Below, piece after piece: positions 1-6,527 of a stretch of 23,283 nt of DNA. Source of the DNA: JAVVEZ01 sp032250895 (lineage in GTDB: Bacteria > Pseudomonadota > Gammaproteobacteria > Pseudomonadales > Pseudohongiellaceae); assembly GCA_032250895.1 (NCBI GenBank), contig JAVVEZ010000053.1, forward strand, positions 1-23,283, given 5' to 3'. Made by a program: the position numbers and the translations under genes. The notes below the pieces were generated by a model. The model was given only the letters and a program-made list of their open reading frames with translations. It was not told where the DNA came from and made no database searches. The first letter of the stretch is position 1. The number at the start of each line of letters is the position of its first letter.

Positions 1-12
1 AATCCGCGGGGT

Positions 13-174
13 TCAGAGACTCGTCGTGACTACAGATCGCAAGAACTTCAGCTTAAATGTTTTTTCCAGGCAATGAATCAGTTCGCTGTTTACGCTTCTG
101 TGATGCGCATTGGCAGCCTGTTTCAGTTGCTCGTACAGGTCGTCCGGTATGTTTTTAAAAGTTACAGTAGCCAT
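13..174 (-). CDS. Small ribbon-helix-helix antitoxin-like protein (Arc/VapB type), possibly frameshifted
   Basis: A 53-residue protein starting ATG at 174. Its N-terminus (MATVTFKNIPDDLYEQLKQA) has the layout of an Arc/FitA-type ribbon-helix-helix DNA-binding antitoxin: a beta strand (TVTF), an IPDDLYEQLK helix, and a second helix around HHRSVNSELIHCLEK. Such proteins bind their own promoter and neutralise a PIN-type (VapC) toxin. AAGAG lies six bases before the ATG, and a strong sigma70 promoter lies upstream at 197-225. The family is usually 70-85 residues long. Here the frame stops after KLKFLRSVVTTSL, while another reading frame entered just after the helix region stays open from there to the window edge, so the C-terminus may be frameshifted. 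Any toxin gene would lie left of base 1 and is not visible. The fold assignment is by eye. It could also be a solitary RHH regulator. Confidence 0.68.
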   Translation of the reverse strand: MATVTFKNIPDDLYEQLKQAANAHHRSVNSELIHCLEKTFKLKFLRSVVTTSL

Positions 175-196
175 TCACAGCTCTTTATCCGGTTTC

Positions 197-225
197 GTAA
201 TAGTTTTATCGGTAGTGCCTGTCAA
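197..225 (-). promoter_or_regulatory. sigma70 promoter of the RHH gene
   Basis: On the minus strand TTGACA (220-225) is followed after exactly 17 bp by TATTAC (197-202). This gives a perfect -35 and a 4/6 -10. The predicted start lies about 15 bases before the antitoxin-like ATG at 174. ACCGATAA and ACCGGATAA occur as direct repeats around the -10, which would suit autoregulation but is not proof of it. Confidence 0.6.
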
Positions 226-315
226 TGCCACTCGAAGCGGTTTCAGGTTTCATGAATGCACACTGCGGAAGGAAAGTCCCTGAGGCTGGTGTTGAGCGAA
301 TTTCAGCTCACTGTC

Positions 316-1164
316 TCAGGCCCAGAGGGCTTCCGCGTGGTGGGCAATGTGCTCGCCAATGAAACTGGCGATGAAGAAGTAGCTGTGATCATAGCCGGCG
401 TGCAGGCGCAGGGTCAGCGGATGTTTGGCTGCCAGGCAGGCTTGTTGCAGAAGCTCGGGTTTCAGCTGCTCCACCAGAAAATTATCATCCTGCCCCTGGT
501 CCACCAGGATGTGCAGTTTTTCTTTGGCCCGGCCTATCAGCGCACAGGCATCGTACTGTGCCCAGTCGGCCTTGTTGCTGCCGATATAAGAGCCCAGAGC
601 CTTGTGACCCCAGGGGGCATTGATCGGGGAGCAGATCGGTGAGAAGGCGGAGACGGCCTTGTAGACCCCGGGGTTTTTCAGGGCAATGGTCAGGGCGCCA
701 TGCCCGCCCATGGAATGGCCCATGATGGAGCAGGTCTTGACATCCACGGGCAGGTCACTGGCCTTCAGCACGGCGGGCAATTCCTTCGTCACATAATCAT
801 ACATGTGATAGTGCTGCGACCAGGGTGCCTGGGTGGCATTGACATAAAAACCGGCACCAAGACCAAAGTCATAGGCCTGGTTTTCGTCGTCTGGAACACC
901 CTCGCCACGGGGGCTGGTATCCGGGCAGACGATGGCGACCCCGGCCTCAGCCGCATATTGCTGGGCACCGGCTTTCTGCACGAAGTTGTCGTCGCTGCAT
1001 GTCAGGCCCGACAGCCAGTAGACAAGCGGTACCTTGTCGTAGGCAGCCTGGGGCGGCAGATAAACGGAAAACACCATGTCACAGGCCAGGGTGCGGGAAT
1101 GGTGCCGGAATTTGAGCTGCCGACCACCAAAACTGCGGTTGACACTGACTTGTTCAAGACTCAT
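316..1164 (-). CDS. fghA: S-formylglutathione hydrolase
   Basis: A cytoplasmic serine esterase of 282 residues, the usual family length. It hydrolyses S-formylglutathione to formate and glutathione, the last step of glutathione-dependent formaldehyde detoxification. The catalytic serine is in GHSMGGHGA (Ser151). Other family segments are the oxyanion-side LSGLTCSDDNF near residue 52, VDQGQDDNFL with the acid, and HAGYDHSYFF with the catalytic histidine. I chose the ATG at 1164 (MSLEQVSVN), which matches the family N-terminus. An ATG five codons upstream would overlap adhC by 4 bp. It lies 11 bp downstream of the adhC stop on the same strand, so the two genes are almost certainly co-transcribed and encode consecutive steps. 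Confidence 0.96.
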   Translation of the reverse strand: MSLEQVSVNRSFGGRQLKFRHHSRTLACDMVFSVYLPPQAAYDKVPLVYWLSGLTCSDDNFVQKAGAQQYAAEAGVAIVCPDTSPRGEGVPDDENQAYDFGLGAGFYVNATQAPWSQHYHMYDYVTKELPAVLKASDLPVDVKTCSIMGHSMGGHGALTIALKNPGVYKAVSAFSPICSPINAPWGHKALGSYIGSNKADWAQYDACALIGRAKEKLHILVDQGQDDNFLVEQLKPELLQQACLAAKHPLTLRLHAGYDHSYFFIASFIGEHIAHHAEALWA

Positions 1165-1175
1165 TGCAGACAACC

Positions 1176-2279
1176 TCAATAAATAACCACGGAACGGATG
1201 CTCTCACCGGAGTGCATCAGATCGAAAGCCTTGTTGATATCTTCCAGCGGCATGGTATGCGTGATCAGGTCGTCGATGTTGATCCGCTGTTCCATGTACC
1301 AGTCAACGATTTTGGGCACATCGGTGCGGCCGCGGGCGCCGCCGAAAGCCGTGCCTTTCCAGGAACGTCCGGTTACCAGTTGGAAGGGCCGGGTGGAAAT
1401 TTCCTGGCCGGCGCCGGCCACGCCGATGATGTAGGATTCGCCCCAGCCCTTGTGACAGCATTCCAATGCCTGACGCATGACCTTGACGTTGCCGATGCAT
1501 TCAAAGCTGTAGTCGACGCCGCCGGTCAGCTGCACGATGCTGTCGACGACATTCTCGACGTTCTTCGGGTTGATGAAGTGGGTCATCCCGAACTGCTTGC
1601 CCAGGGCTTCACGCTTCGGGTTCAGGTCGATGCCGATGATCTTGCTGGCGCCGGCCAGGCGGGCGCCCTGGATCACGTTCAGCCCGATGCCGCCGAGGCC
1701 GAATACCGCCACGGTGGAACCGATTTCCACCTTGGCCTGAAAGATCACGGCACCCACGCCGGTGGTGACACCGCAGCCGATATAACAGATCTTGTCGAAG
1801 GGCGCGTCGGAACGGACCTTGGCCAGGGAAATTTCCGGCAGTACCGTGTAGTTGGAGAAAGTGGAGCAGCCCATGTAGTGGAGCAGGGCTTTGCCATCCA
1901 GAGAGAAACGGCTGGTGCCGTCCGGCATCACGCCCTTGCCCTGAGTGGCACGTACCGCCTGGCACAGATTGGTTTTGGGGTGCAGGCAATATTCGCATTC
2001 ACGGCATTCGGCGGTATACAGCGGGATGACGGTATCGCCGGGTTTCAGGGATTTGACGCCGGCACCGACTTCCACGACCACACCCGCACCCTCATGGCCC
2101 AGAATGGCTGGAAAAGCCCCTTCGGGGTCATCACCACTGAGGGTGAAGGCATCGGTATGGCAGACACCGGTGGCCTTGAGTTCCACCAGAACTTCACCGG
2201 CTTTTGGGCCTTCCAGATCGACTTCGCAAATTTCCAGGGGTTTGCCGGCGGCAAAGGCCACAGCTGCACGTGTTTTCAT
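1176..2279 (-). CDS. adhC: S-(hydroxymethyl)glutathione dehydrogenase / class III alcohol dehydrogenase
   Basis: A zinc- and NAD-dependent enzyme of 367 residues. It oxidises the spontaneous formaldehyde-glutathione adduct to S-formylglutathione, which FghA then hydrolyses. It may also act as an S-nitrosoglutathione reductase, as the family does. Visible features are the catalytic zinc ligands Cys40, His62 and Cys169, the structural zinc cluster Cys92/95/98/106 (ECRECEYC then NLC), and the Rossmann motif FGLGGIGLNV. The start is ATG at 2279, with GAAGGA eight bases upstream. No FrmR-type repressor gene lies beside it. Control may instead involve the leader, which carries a terminator-like hairpin (separate entry). 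The gene is also called frmA in enterobacteria. Confidence 0.97.
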   Translation of the reverse strand: MKTRAAVAFAAGKPLEICEVDLEGPKAGEVLVELKATGVCHTDAFTLSGDDPEGAFPAILGHEGAGVVVEVGAGVKSLKPGDTVIPLYTAECRECEYCLHPKTNLCQAVRATQGKGVMPDGTSRFSLDGKALLHYMGCSTFSNYTVLPEISLAKVRSDAPFDKICYIGCGVTTGVGAVIFQAKVEIGSTVAVFGLGGIGLNVIQGARLAGASKIIGIDLNPKREALGKQFGMTHFINPKNVENVVDSIVQLTGGVDYSFECIGNVKVMRQALECCHKGWGESYIIGVAGAGQEISTRPFQLVTGRSWKGTAFGGARGRTDVPKIVDWYMEQRINIDDLITHTMPLEDINKAFDLMHSGESIRSVVIY

Positions 2280-2309
2280 GGATTTTTCCTTCTATATCAG
2301 ACCAGTTTC

Positions 2310-2343
2310 AAAAAAATAAACCCAGGAGCCTGTCGGGCTCCTG
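2310..2343 (-). terminator. Intrinsic terminator-like hairpin in the adhC leader (possible attenuator)
   Basis: On the minus strand CAGGAGCC pairs perfectly with GGCTCCTG around a five-base loop (2323-2343). GG and TTTATTTTTTT follow. This is a textbook intrinsic terminator, and it points toward adhC, ending about 30 bases before its start codon. No minus-strand gene lies upstream that would need terminating. A second small palindrome (CAAGCC-G-GGCTTG, 2345-2357) sits directly before it in the transcript. I did not find a convincing antiterminator pairing. Confidence 0.6.
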
Positions 2344-2487
2344 ACAAGCCGGGCTTGAAGTGCCGGGGGGCTTGCATTATCCCGAACGTCCAGGGCGTGT
2401 CTGTGCTGCGCGGGGTGTCAGCTTGTGTCATTCGATATCTGTCTTTGTCGAACAAGCACGCTGACTGGCAAATCTGTCGTGAAATCA

Positions 2488-2496
2488 TGCTATATT
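2488..2496 (+). promoter_or_regulatory. Extended -10 promoter for the ferredoxin reductase operon
   Basis: TGC-TATATT is an extended -10 element (TGn plus a 5/6 hexamer), about 108 bp before the reductase ATG. No good -35 is visible, as expected for an extended -10 promoter. The rest of the 325-bp divergent gap (2280-2604) holds the adhC leader hairpin and a small palindrome, TTGT-CGA-ACAA near 2444-2454, of unknown function. Confidence 0.4.
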
Positions 2497-2604
2497 TGCA
2501 CGCCTTTCATTGCGCACTTTTACACCCTGGTGAGGTACAAGTGTTTAATGGGCCTGAACTATATATGGTTGCGCTTTCGATGTGTAGCCCGCCAGGAGAA
2601 AAAA

Positions 2605-3840
2605 ATGCCAGAGCGTCGCTGTATCATCGTTGGTGCCGGTCATGCCGCCAGTCAGTTGGCCACGAGTCTGAGGCAGGAAGGCTGGACCGGGCAGATTCTG
2701 CTCATCGGTGAAGAAGCCTGCCTGCCCTATAACCGGCCGCCCCTGTCCAAGACCTTTCTCAGCGGCGAAAAAAGCCTTGATGACATCCTGATCCGGCATG
2801 CCGCCGCCTATGAAAAAATGGCGGTCGAGTTCATGCTGGGAGTCGGGGTTGCCAGGATTGACCGGAATGCCAAAAAGGTCATTCTGACTGATGATACAGA
2901 GCTCGAATATGACAAACTGGCCTTGACGACCGGCTCCCGGGCACGCCGCGTGGAGCTGCCGGGTTCTGAACTGGCGGGTGTCTGTTACCTCAGAAATATT
3001 GCCGATGTGGCGATGATCCAGAACTTTGTCGCTGCCGGCAGGCAGGCTGTCATCGTGGGTGGCGGTTATATCGGGCTGGAAACGGCCGCGATGTTGAAAC
3101 AGTGTGGCATGGGCGTGACGGTGCTGGAGCTGGCCTCGCGGGTGATGAATCGCGTCACGGCACCGGAGGTCTCTGCGTTTTATACCCGGGTGCACCGCGA
3201 GGAAGGCGTGACGATCGTGACGGATGTGGCGGTCAGCGGCTTTGAAGGCACGACAGCGGTGCAGGCTGTCAACTGCGCCGATGGCAGAACGTTCACTGCG
3301 GATCTGGTGGTGATGGGCATCGGTGTCGTGCCCAACGTGGAACTGGCACAGGCGGCCGGCTTGCAGGTGGATAACGGCATTCTGGTGGATGGCCATGGCC
3401 GCAGCAGTGATCCGGACATCGTGGCCGCCGGTGATTGCACCCGGCACTACAACCCGGGTTACCAGGCAATGCTGCGGCTGGAATCCGTGCAGAATGCCGT
3501 GGATCAGGCGAAAGTGGCCGCTGCCACTTTATGTGAAAATCCGAAAGAGTATAATGCGCTGCCCTGGTTCTGGTCGGATCAGTTCGATGTCAAGCTTCAG
3601 ATTGCCGGTATTTCCTCGGGCTATGACGCCCTGGTCATCAGAGGAGATATCGAGCAGGGCCGCAAATTCGCGGCCTTCTATCTGAACGCCGGTCATGTGA
3701 TTGCCGTGGATGCCGTTAACAGTCCCCTGGACTTTCTCCAGGGCAAACGCCTCATTATTGACAAGATACCGGTCAACCTGGACGATCTTGCGAATGCGCA
3801 GATTCCCGTCAAAGCCTTGCTTGACGCGGTGTCTGGCTGA
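2605..3840 (+). CDS. FAD- and NAD(P)H-dependent ferredoxin reductase
   Basis: A flavoprotein of 411 residues in the putidaredoxin/rhodocoxin reductase family. It passes electrons from NAD(P)H through FAD to a [2Fe-2S] ferredoxin. The FAD-binding dinucleotide fold opens the protein (IIVGAGHAA, residues 7-15), followed by PYNRPPLSK. The NAD(P)H fold is VIVGGGYIGLETA (149-161). The second FAD motif is DIVAAGDC (271-278), and a reductase C-terminal domain follows FWSDQFDVKLQIAG. I chose ATG 2605 over upstream in-frame starts because AGGAG sits seven bases before it and the flavin motif should be N-terminal. The ferredoxin gene follows after 28 bp, so the pair forms an electron-transfer unit. Its client oxygenase (a cytochrome P450 or a Rieske enzyme) is not adjacent. 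Confidence 0.93.
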   Translation: MPERRCIIVGAGHAASQLATSLRQEGWTGQILLIGEEACLPYNRPPLSKTFLSGEKSLDDILIRHAAAYEKMAVEFMLGVGVARIDRNAKKVILTDDTELEYDKLALTTGSRARRVELPGSELAGVCYLRNIADVAMIQNFVAAGRQAVIVGGGYIGLETAAMLKQCGMGVTVLELASRVMNRVTAPEVSAFYTRVHREEGVTIVTDVAVSGFEGTTAVQAVNCADGRTFTADLVVMGIGVVPNVELAQAAGLQVDNGILVDGHGRSSDPDIVAAGDCTRHYNPGYQAMLRLESVQNAVDQAKVAAATLCENPKEYNALPWFWSDQFDVKLQIAGISSGYDALVIRGDIEQGRKFAAFYLNAGHVIAVDAVNSPLDFLQGKRLIIDKIPVNLDDLANAQIPVKALLDAVSG

Positions 3841-3868
3841 AAAAACCAAACATACGTGGAGAAAATGC

Positions 3869-4189
3869 ATGCCTTTAGTGACTTACATCAGCCATGATGG
3901 TGCGATCAATGAAATTGAAGTGAGCAATGGCAGCTCGGTGATGCAGGGGGCCGTGGACAACATGATCGACGGTATTGTGGCCGAATGTGGCGGCGCTTGC
4001 AGTTGTGCCACCTGCCATTGCTATGTGGATGAGGCCTGGCTGGACAGGATTCCGCCGGCTGATGCGATGGAAAAGGATATGCTGGAGTGTGTGCTGGAGC
4101 CTCAGCCGGGCAGCCGCCTCAGTTGCCAGATCAAGCTTACCCCGGCGCTCGATGGGCTGGTGGTCAGGCTTCCCGAATCCCAGTTTTGA
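3869..4189 (+). CDS. [2Fe-2S] ferredoxin, putidaredoxin/adrenodoxin type
   Basis: A soluble electron carrier of 106 residues. Cluster ligands are Cys40, Cys46, Cys49 and Cys86 (ECGGACSCATC, then RLSCQI). This spacing matches putidaredoxin (39/45/48/86), which separates it from plant-type and Rieske ferredoxins. Two further cysteines (Cys44 and Cys51) lie in the cluster loop and Cys74 lies outside it. The start ATG 3869 has GGAG seven bases upstream. An ATG four bases earlier is out of frame. It is the second gene of the operon and the natural partner of the reductase before it. Transcription probably ends at the terminator at 4366-4393. Confidence 0.93.
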   Translation: MPLVTYISHDGAINEIEVSNGSSVMQGAVDNMIDGIVAECGGACSCATCHCYVDEAWLDRIPPADAMEKDMLECVLEPQPGSRLSCQIKLTPALDGLVVRLPESQF

Positions 4190-4271
4190 GCAAGACGGCA
4201 ATTGCGTGGCTCTTGCATGGACGCTGTTTCTGACACCCCGATGACGCGTTGAAAAATAATTTTCATCAGCT

Positions 4272-4301
4272 GGGGAACTTTCCCCCTGGCAATATCTCTA
4301 A
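4272..4301 (+). promoter_or_regulatory. sigmaE-like (ECF) promoter upstream of a predicted sRNA
   Basis: GGAACTT (4274-4280) is separated by 16 bp from TCTAA (4297-4301). This is the sequence and spacing of the RpoE consensus (GGAACTT, 15-16 bp, TCNAA). No start codon with a usable open frame follows. Instead a structured region runs to a terminator. The -35 lies within a 14-bp palindrome, GGGGAA-CT-TTCCCC (4272-4285), which could alternatively be a regulator site. Confidence 0.55.
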
Positions 4302-4307
4302 TGAATT

Positions 4308-4393
4308 GTGTGGCAAGTAACCCCTGATTCAGTAGTGACTTGGCACACTCCCCTTGATTGATTTTAAAGCCCGACCTGGTCGGGCTTTTTTTT
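4308..4393 (+). ncRNA. Predicted sigmaE-dependent small RNA, about 86 nt
   Basis: The start is placed at the purine seven bases after the sigmaE-like -10. From exactly that point GTGTGGCAAGT (4308-4318) pairs with ACTTGGCACAC (4338-4348): ten pairs and one G-G mismatch, closing a 19-base loop. A linker of about 17 bases, AU-rich at its 3' end (4349-4365), precedes the terminator hairpin and a run of eight T. Stem-loop, AU-rich linker and a terminator with a long U tail are the layout of Hfq-binding sRNAs such as MicA and RybB. The C-rich word CCCCTGATT is in the loop (4321-4329) and CCCCTTGATT is in the linker (4350-4359), giving two similar candidate seeds. It could instead be only the 3' UTR of the ferredoxin operon, or be processed from it. 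Confidence 0.5.
4366..4393 (+). terminator. Strong intrinsic terminator
   Basis: AAAGCCCGACC and GGTCGGGCTTT form a perfect inverted repeat (4366-4388), and the T run continues to 4393. It ends the predicted sRNA and any read-through from the ferredoxin operon. On the minus strand the hairpin is followed only by TTTAAAAT, so it may act weakly for the convergent cytochrome gene too. Confidence 0.88.
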
Positions 4394-4411
4394 GGTCCAT
4401 CAGAAGCCGTT

Positions 4412-5758
4412 CTACTTCATTCTCAGAATATAAATGTCATCGTTGCGGCTGGGGTCGGTGGCTTCCCGGATTGCGGCAACCTGCGCTTCGGTGACGGCAG
4501 GCGCGCTATTGCCCCAGGCATTTCTGATATAGCTGATGGCATCGGCGATTTCCCGATCCGACAACAACACCCGGAAATACGGCATGTCGTTGACGTCCGG
4601 TGTTTCGGAGGTCACTACCCGCAGGGAGCCATTCAGGCTCAGGTTGATCAGGGAACTGGGGTCGGGATCCAGCACCACCGGGTTGCCCGCCAGCGGCGGC
4701 TGGTAAGGATAGTAACCACTGCCATCGGTGACATGGCAGTTTGAGCAATATTCGTAATAGACGCGGGCACCGGGCCGGTCAAAGTTCAGGCTCAGCAGCT
4801 TGGCGGCGTCCGTTGCATCGTATTGGTAAGGGCTGTCACCCGCCTCGTTTACGGCAGGCAGAGATTTCAGATAGACCGCCATGGCGTTCAGATCAGCGTC
4901 GCTCAGATGCTGGGTGCTGTTGTTGATGACCTCTACCATGGTACCGAAAGCGGTGCCGAAACGGTTGTGACCGGTTTTGAGAAACTCCTCGATATCGGCC
5001 TCTGACCAGCGTCCCAGTCCGGAATTGATATCGCTGTTCAGGCTCGAGGCGGACCAGTGATCGAGAGGCGCGCCGGCGAGGAAATTGGCATTGCCTTCAT
5101 CCAGTGCCTTCTCCTGCATCAGCAGGCCACGGGGAGTATGGCAGGCACCGCAGTGCCCCAGGCCCTGCACGATGTAGGCGCCCCGGTTCCAGGCTTCGTC
5201 TTCCGAGCTCTTGAGACGGTAGGGATCATCATCGACAGTGATCAGGTTCCAGATCGCCAGCGGCCAGCGCGGGCTTTTCCAGGCGGGGATTTCGCTGGCC
5301 AGGTTGGCCTGGTTGACGGGCTCCACCTCGTTCATGATGAAATCGAAGAGGGCGCGCATATCCTGCTCTGACATCTTGGCGTAGGACGGGTAGGGCATGG
5401 CGGGATACAGGCGATGGCCGCCTTTGGCGATGCCCTTGCGCATGGCGCGGTCAAAGTCCTCGAAGCTGTAATTGCCGATGCCCGTGGCAGGGTCGGGAGT
5501 GATGTTGGTGGTATGGATCGCACCGAGCAGGGGAACCGCCATTTTCAGGCCACCGGCAAAAGGTTTCCCCTCAGGGATGGAATGACAGGCCACGCAATTA
5601 CCCATGCGGGCCACGTATTCACCATGAGAGGCTCCGACTGCGGTGGCCTGGGTACTGCTGTCTGTTGCAGCGGCCGACGCTGTGGTGACAATGTCTGAAT
5701 CACAGCCAGCAAGTACCAGCATGGCCAACAGGCCCGTCAGCAGTTTTGGGTATTGCAT
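4412..5758 (-). CDS. Triheme c-type cytochrome lipoprotein (alcohol/gluconate dehydrogenase cytochrome-subunit type)
   Basis: A periplasmic electron carrier of 448 residues with three CxxCH heme sites: CVACH (55-59), CGACH (203-207) and CSNCH (338-342). Candidate axial methionines lie in PAMPYPSY, FGTMVEV and NDMPYF. The domain order resembles the cytochrome subunit of membrane-bound alcohol, aldehyde and gluconate dehydrogenases, which passes electrons to ubiquinone. The N-terminus is a lipoprotein signal with lipobox LAGC (Cys19). Asp at +2 is, in enterobacteria, an inner-membrane retention signal. A low-complexity Ala/Thr/Ser linker follows. No dehydrogenase subunit is adjacent, so its redox partner is unknown. 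The start is ATG 5758 with AGGGGA just upstream, and that ribosome binding site is complementary to the predicted sRNA. Confidence 0.9.
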   Translation of the reverse strand: MQYPKLLTGLLAMLVLAGCDSDIVTTASAAATDSSTQATAVGASHGEYVARMGNCVACHSIPEGKPFAGGLKMAVPLLGAIHTTNITPDPATGIGNYSFEDFDRAMRKGIAKGGHRLYPAMPYPSYAKMSEQDMRALFDFIMNEVEPVNQANLASEIPAWKSPRWPLAIWNLITVDDDPYRLKSSEDEAWNRGAYIVQGLGHCGACHTPRGLLMQEKALDEGNANFLAGAPLDHWSASSLNSDINSGLGRWSEADIEEFLKTGHNRFGTAFGTMVEVINNSTQHLSDADLNAMAVYLKSLPAVNEAGDSPYQYDATDAAKLLSLNFDRPGARVYYEYCSNCHVTDGSGYYPYQPPLAGNPVVLDPDPSSLINLSLNGSLRVVTSETPDVNDMPYFRVLLSDREIADAISYIRNAWGNSAPAVTEAQVAAIREATDPSRNDDIYILRMK

Positions 5759-5761
5759 AGA

Positions 5762-5773
5762 TTTCCCCTGATT
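5762..5773 (-). promoter_or_regulatory. Ribosome binding site of the triheme cytochrome, complementary to the predicted sRNA
   Basis: The minus strand reads AATCAGGGGAAATCTATG into the start codon. AGGGG is a strong Shine-Dalgarno sequence. The nine bases AATCAGGGG (5765-5773) are the exact reverse complement of CCCCTGATT in the loop of the predicted sRNA at 4321-4329. Confidence 0.5.
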
Positions 5774-5894
5774 ATTGTTATGGAACTTTATCTTGCACTG
5801 AATCTTGCGCTGGCCTTGCGTCGGCTTGCTGCGCCAGTCATGCAGACTGCACTGAAGTTCATTTCCAATCCAGCGTGCAGATTACCACTTCAGG

Positions 5895-5923
5895 CAAAAA
5901 AATAAAGAGCATATAGCGCCCCC
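5895..5923 (-). terminator. Weak intrinsic terminator after the conserved hypothetical gene
   Basis: On the minus strand GGGGC pairs with GCTCT around a seven-base loop, using G-U pairs, and is followed by TTATTTTTTT. It lies 25 bases past the stop at 5948. The stem is poor but the T run is good. Confidence 0.3.
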
Positions 5924-5947
5924 AGCCATAATATCCACCATTTCGCC

Positions 5948-6424
5948 CTAATGCAGAGTGTTGATTGCCGGCGCCTGGGTCAGCTGCCAGTCGGTGGCGC
6001 CAAGGCCTTGCTCCAGCAGGTTGTGCAACAGGTAGAGCATTGATTTGTCCAGCGTGAAGTTGATGCCTTCTCCGGCCTCCGGCAGGAGTTGCAGGTTCAG
6101 TTGTCCCTGTTCGGTCTGGCGGGTATTGATGCGGAAGGCAAGAATCCCGTTTTCGCCGAGGGGAAAATGGGGAGAGTTCAGGGGTGTATAGGTCTGGTTG
6201 AAGGCACCGCCCTTGAAGTGCTGTCGCGTCTCTTCGCCGGAAGCCAGTTCAGCGGCTCCACCATAGCTTTCCATCTGCTTGTCCAGTACCTGCAGCAGCA
6301 GGCCGGTAAACCGGCGGGTCAGCCACAAGCGGTATTCGCTGTTGCCGGAGACACTTACTTTCAGGAGGAGCCGGTCTTCTGCGGGGATATAACTGATATT
6401 GATCTGCTGCAAGCTGCTACTCAT
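5948..6424 (-). CDS. Conserved hypothetical protein
   Basis: A protein of 158 residues with no signal peptide, membrane segment or motif that gives a function. It begins MSSSLQQINISYIPAEDRLL and contains EYRLWLTRRFTGLLLQVL near residue 33, then a mixed region with beta-strand-like segments and a C-terminal LLHNLLEQGLGATDW. I have the impression that proteins with this N-terminus occur in other gammaproteobacteria, but I cannot name the family. I took ATG 6424 as the start. A TTG three codons upstream is possible, and neither has a clear Shine-Dalgarno sequence. It is divergent from the TauE-type gene, with about 100 bp between them. Confidence 0.7.
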   Translation of the reverse strand: MSSSLQQINISYIPAEDRLLLKVSVSGNSEYRLWLTRRFTGLLLQVLDKQMESYGGAAELASGEETRQHFKGGAFNQTYTPLNSPHFPLGENGILAFRINTRQTEQGQLNLQLLPEAGEGINFTLDKSMLYLLHNLLEQGLGATDWQLTQAPAINTLH

Positions 6425-6527
6425 CTGTATCAATAGAGGTGTTTACAATAATAATCAGGGTCAGAGCACAATTTTTACTTTACACTGTGCGCCGTTTTTA
6501 CCCCTTGTTTCCCGGGTCCCCGAGTTT

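Noticed and set aside
293..310. TGAGC...GCTCA inverted repeat after fghA as a terminator
   Set aside because: The stem is five base pairs with an eight-base loop and no T run in either direction.
256..642. A plus-strand frame across the end of fghA
   Set aside because: It is antisense to fghA and has no start signal. The gap 175-315 is explained by the RHH promoter and contains no other gene.
1164..2711. A 515-codon open frame on the plus strand opposite adhC
   Set aside because: It is antisense to adhC, which has all its zinc and NAD motifs. The translation is rich in His/Gly/Asp with no recognisable domain, as expected of a shadow frame in GC-rich DNA.
2545..3447. A 300-codon minus-strand frame opposite the ferredoxin reductase gene
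   Set aside because: It lies opposite a gene with clear FAD and NAD motifs. The translation has no domain, and the frame has no ribosome site.
5782..5810. A second GGAACTT, considered as another sigmaE promoter
   Set aside because: No TCTAA-like -10 occurs 15-17 bp downstream, and it would read away from any gene start.
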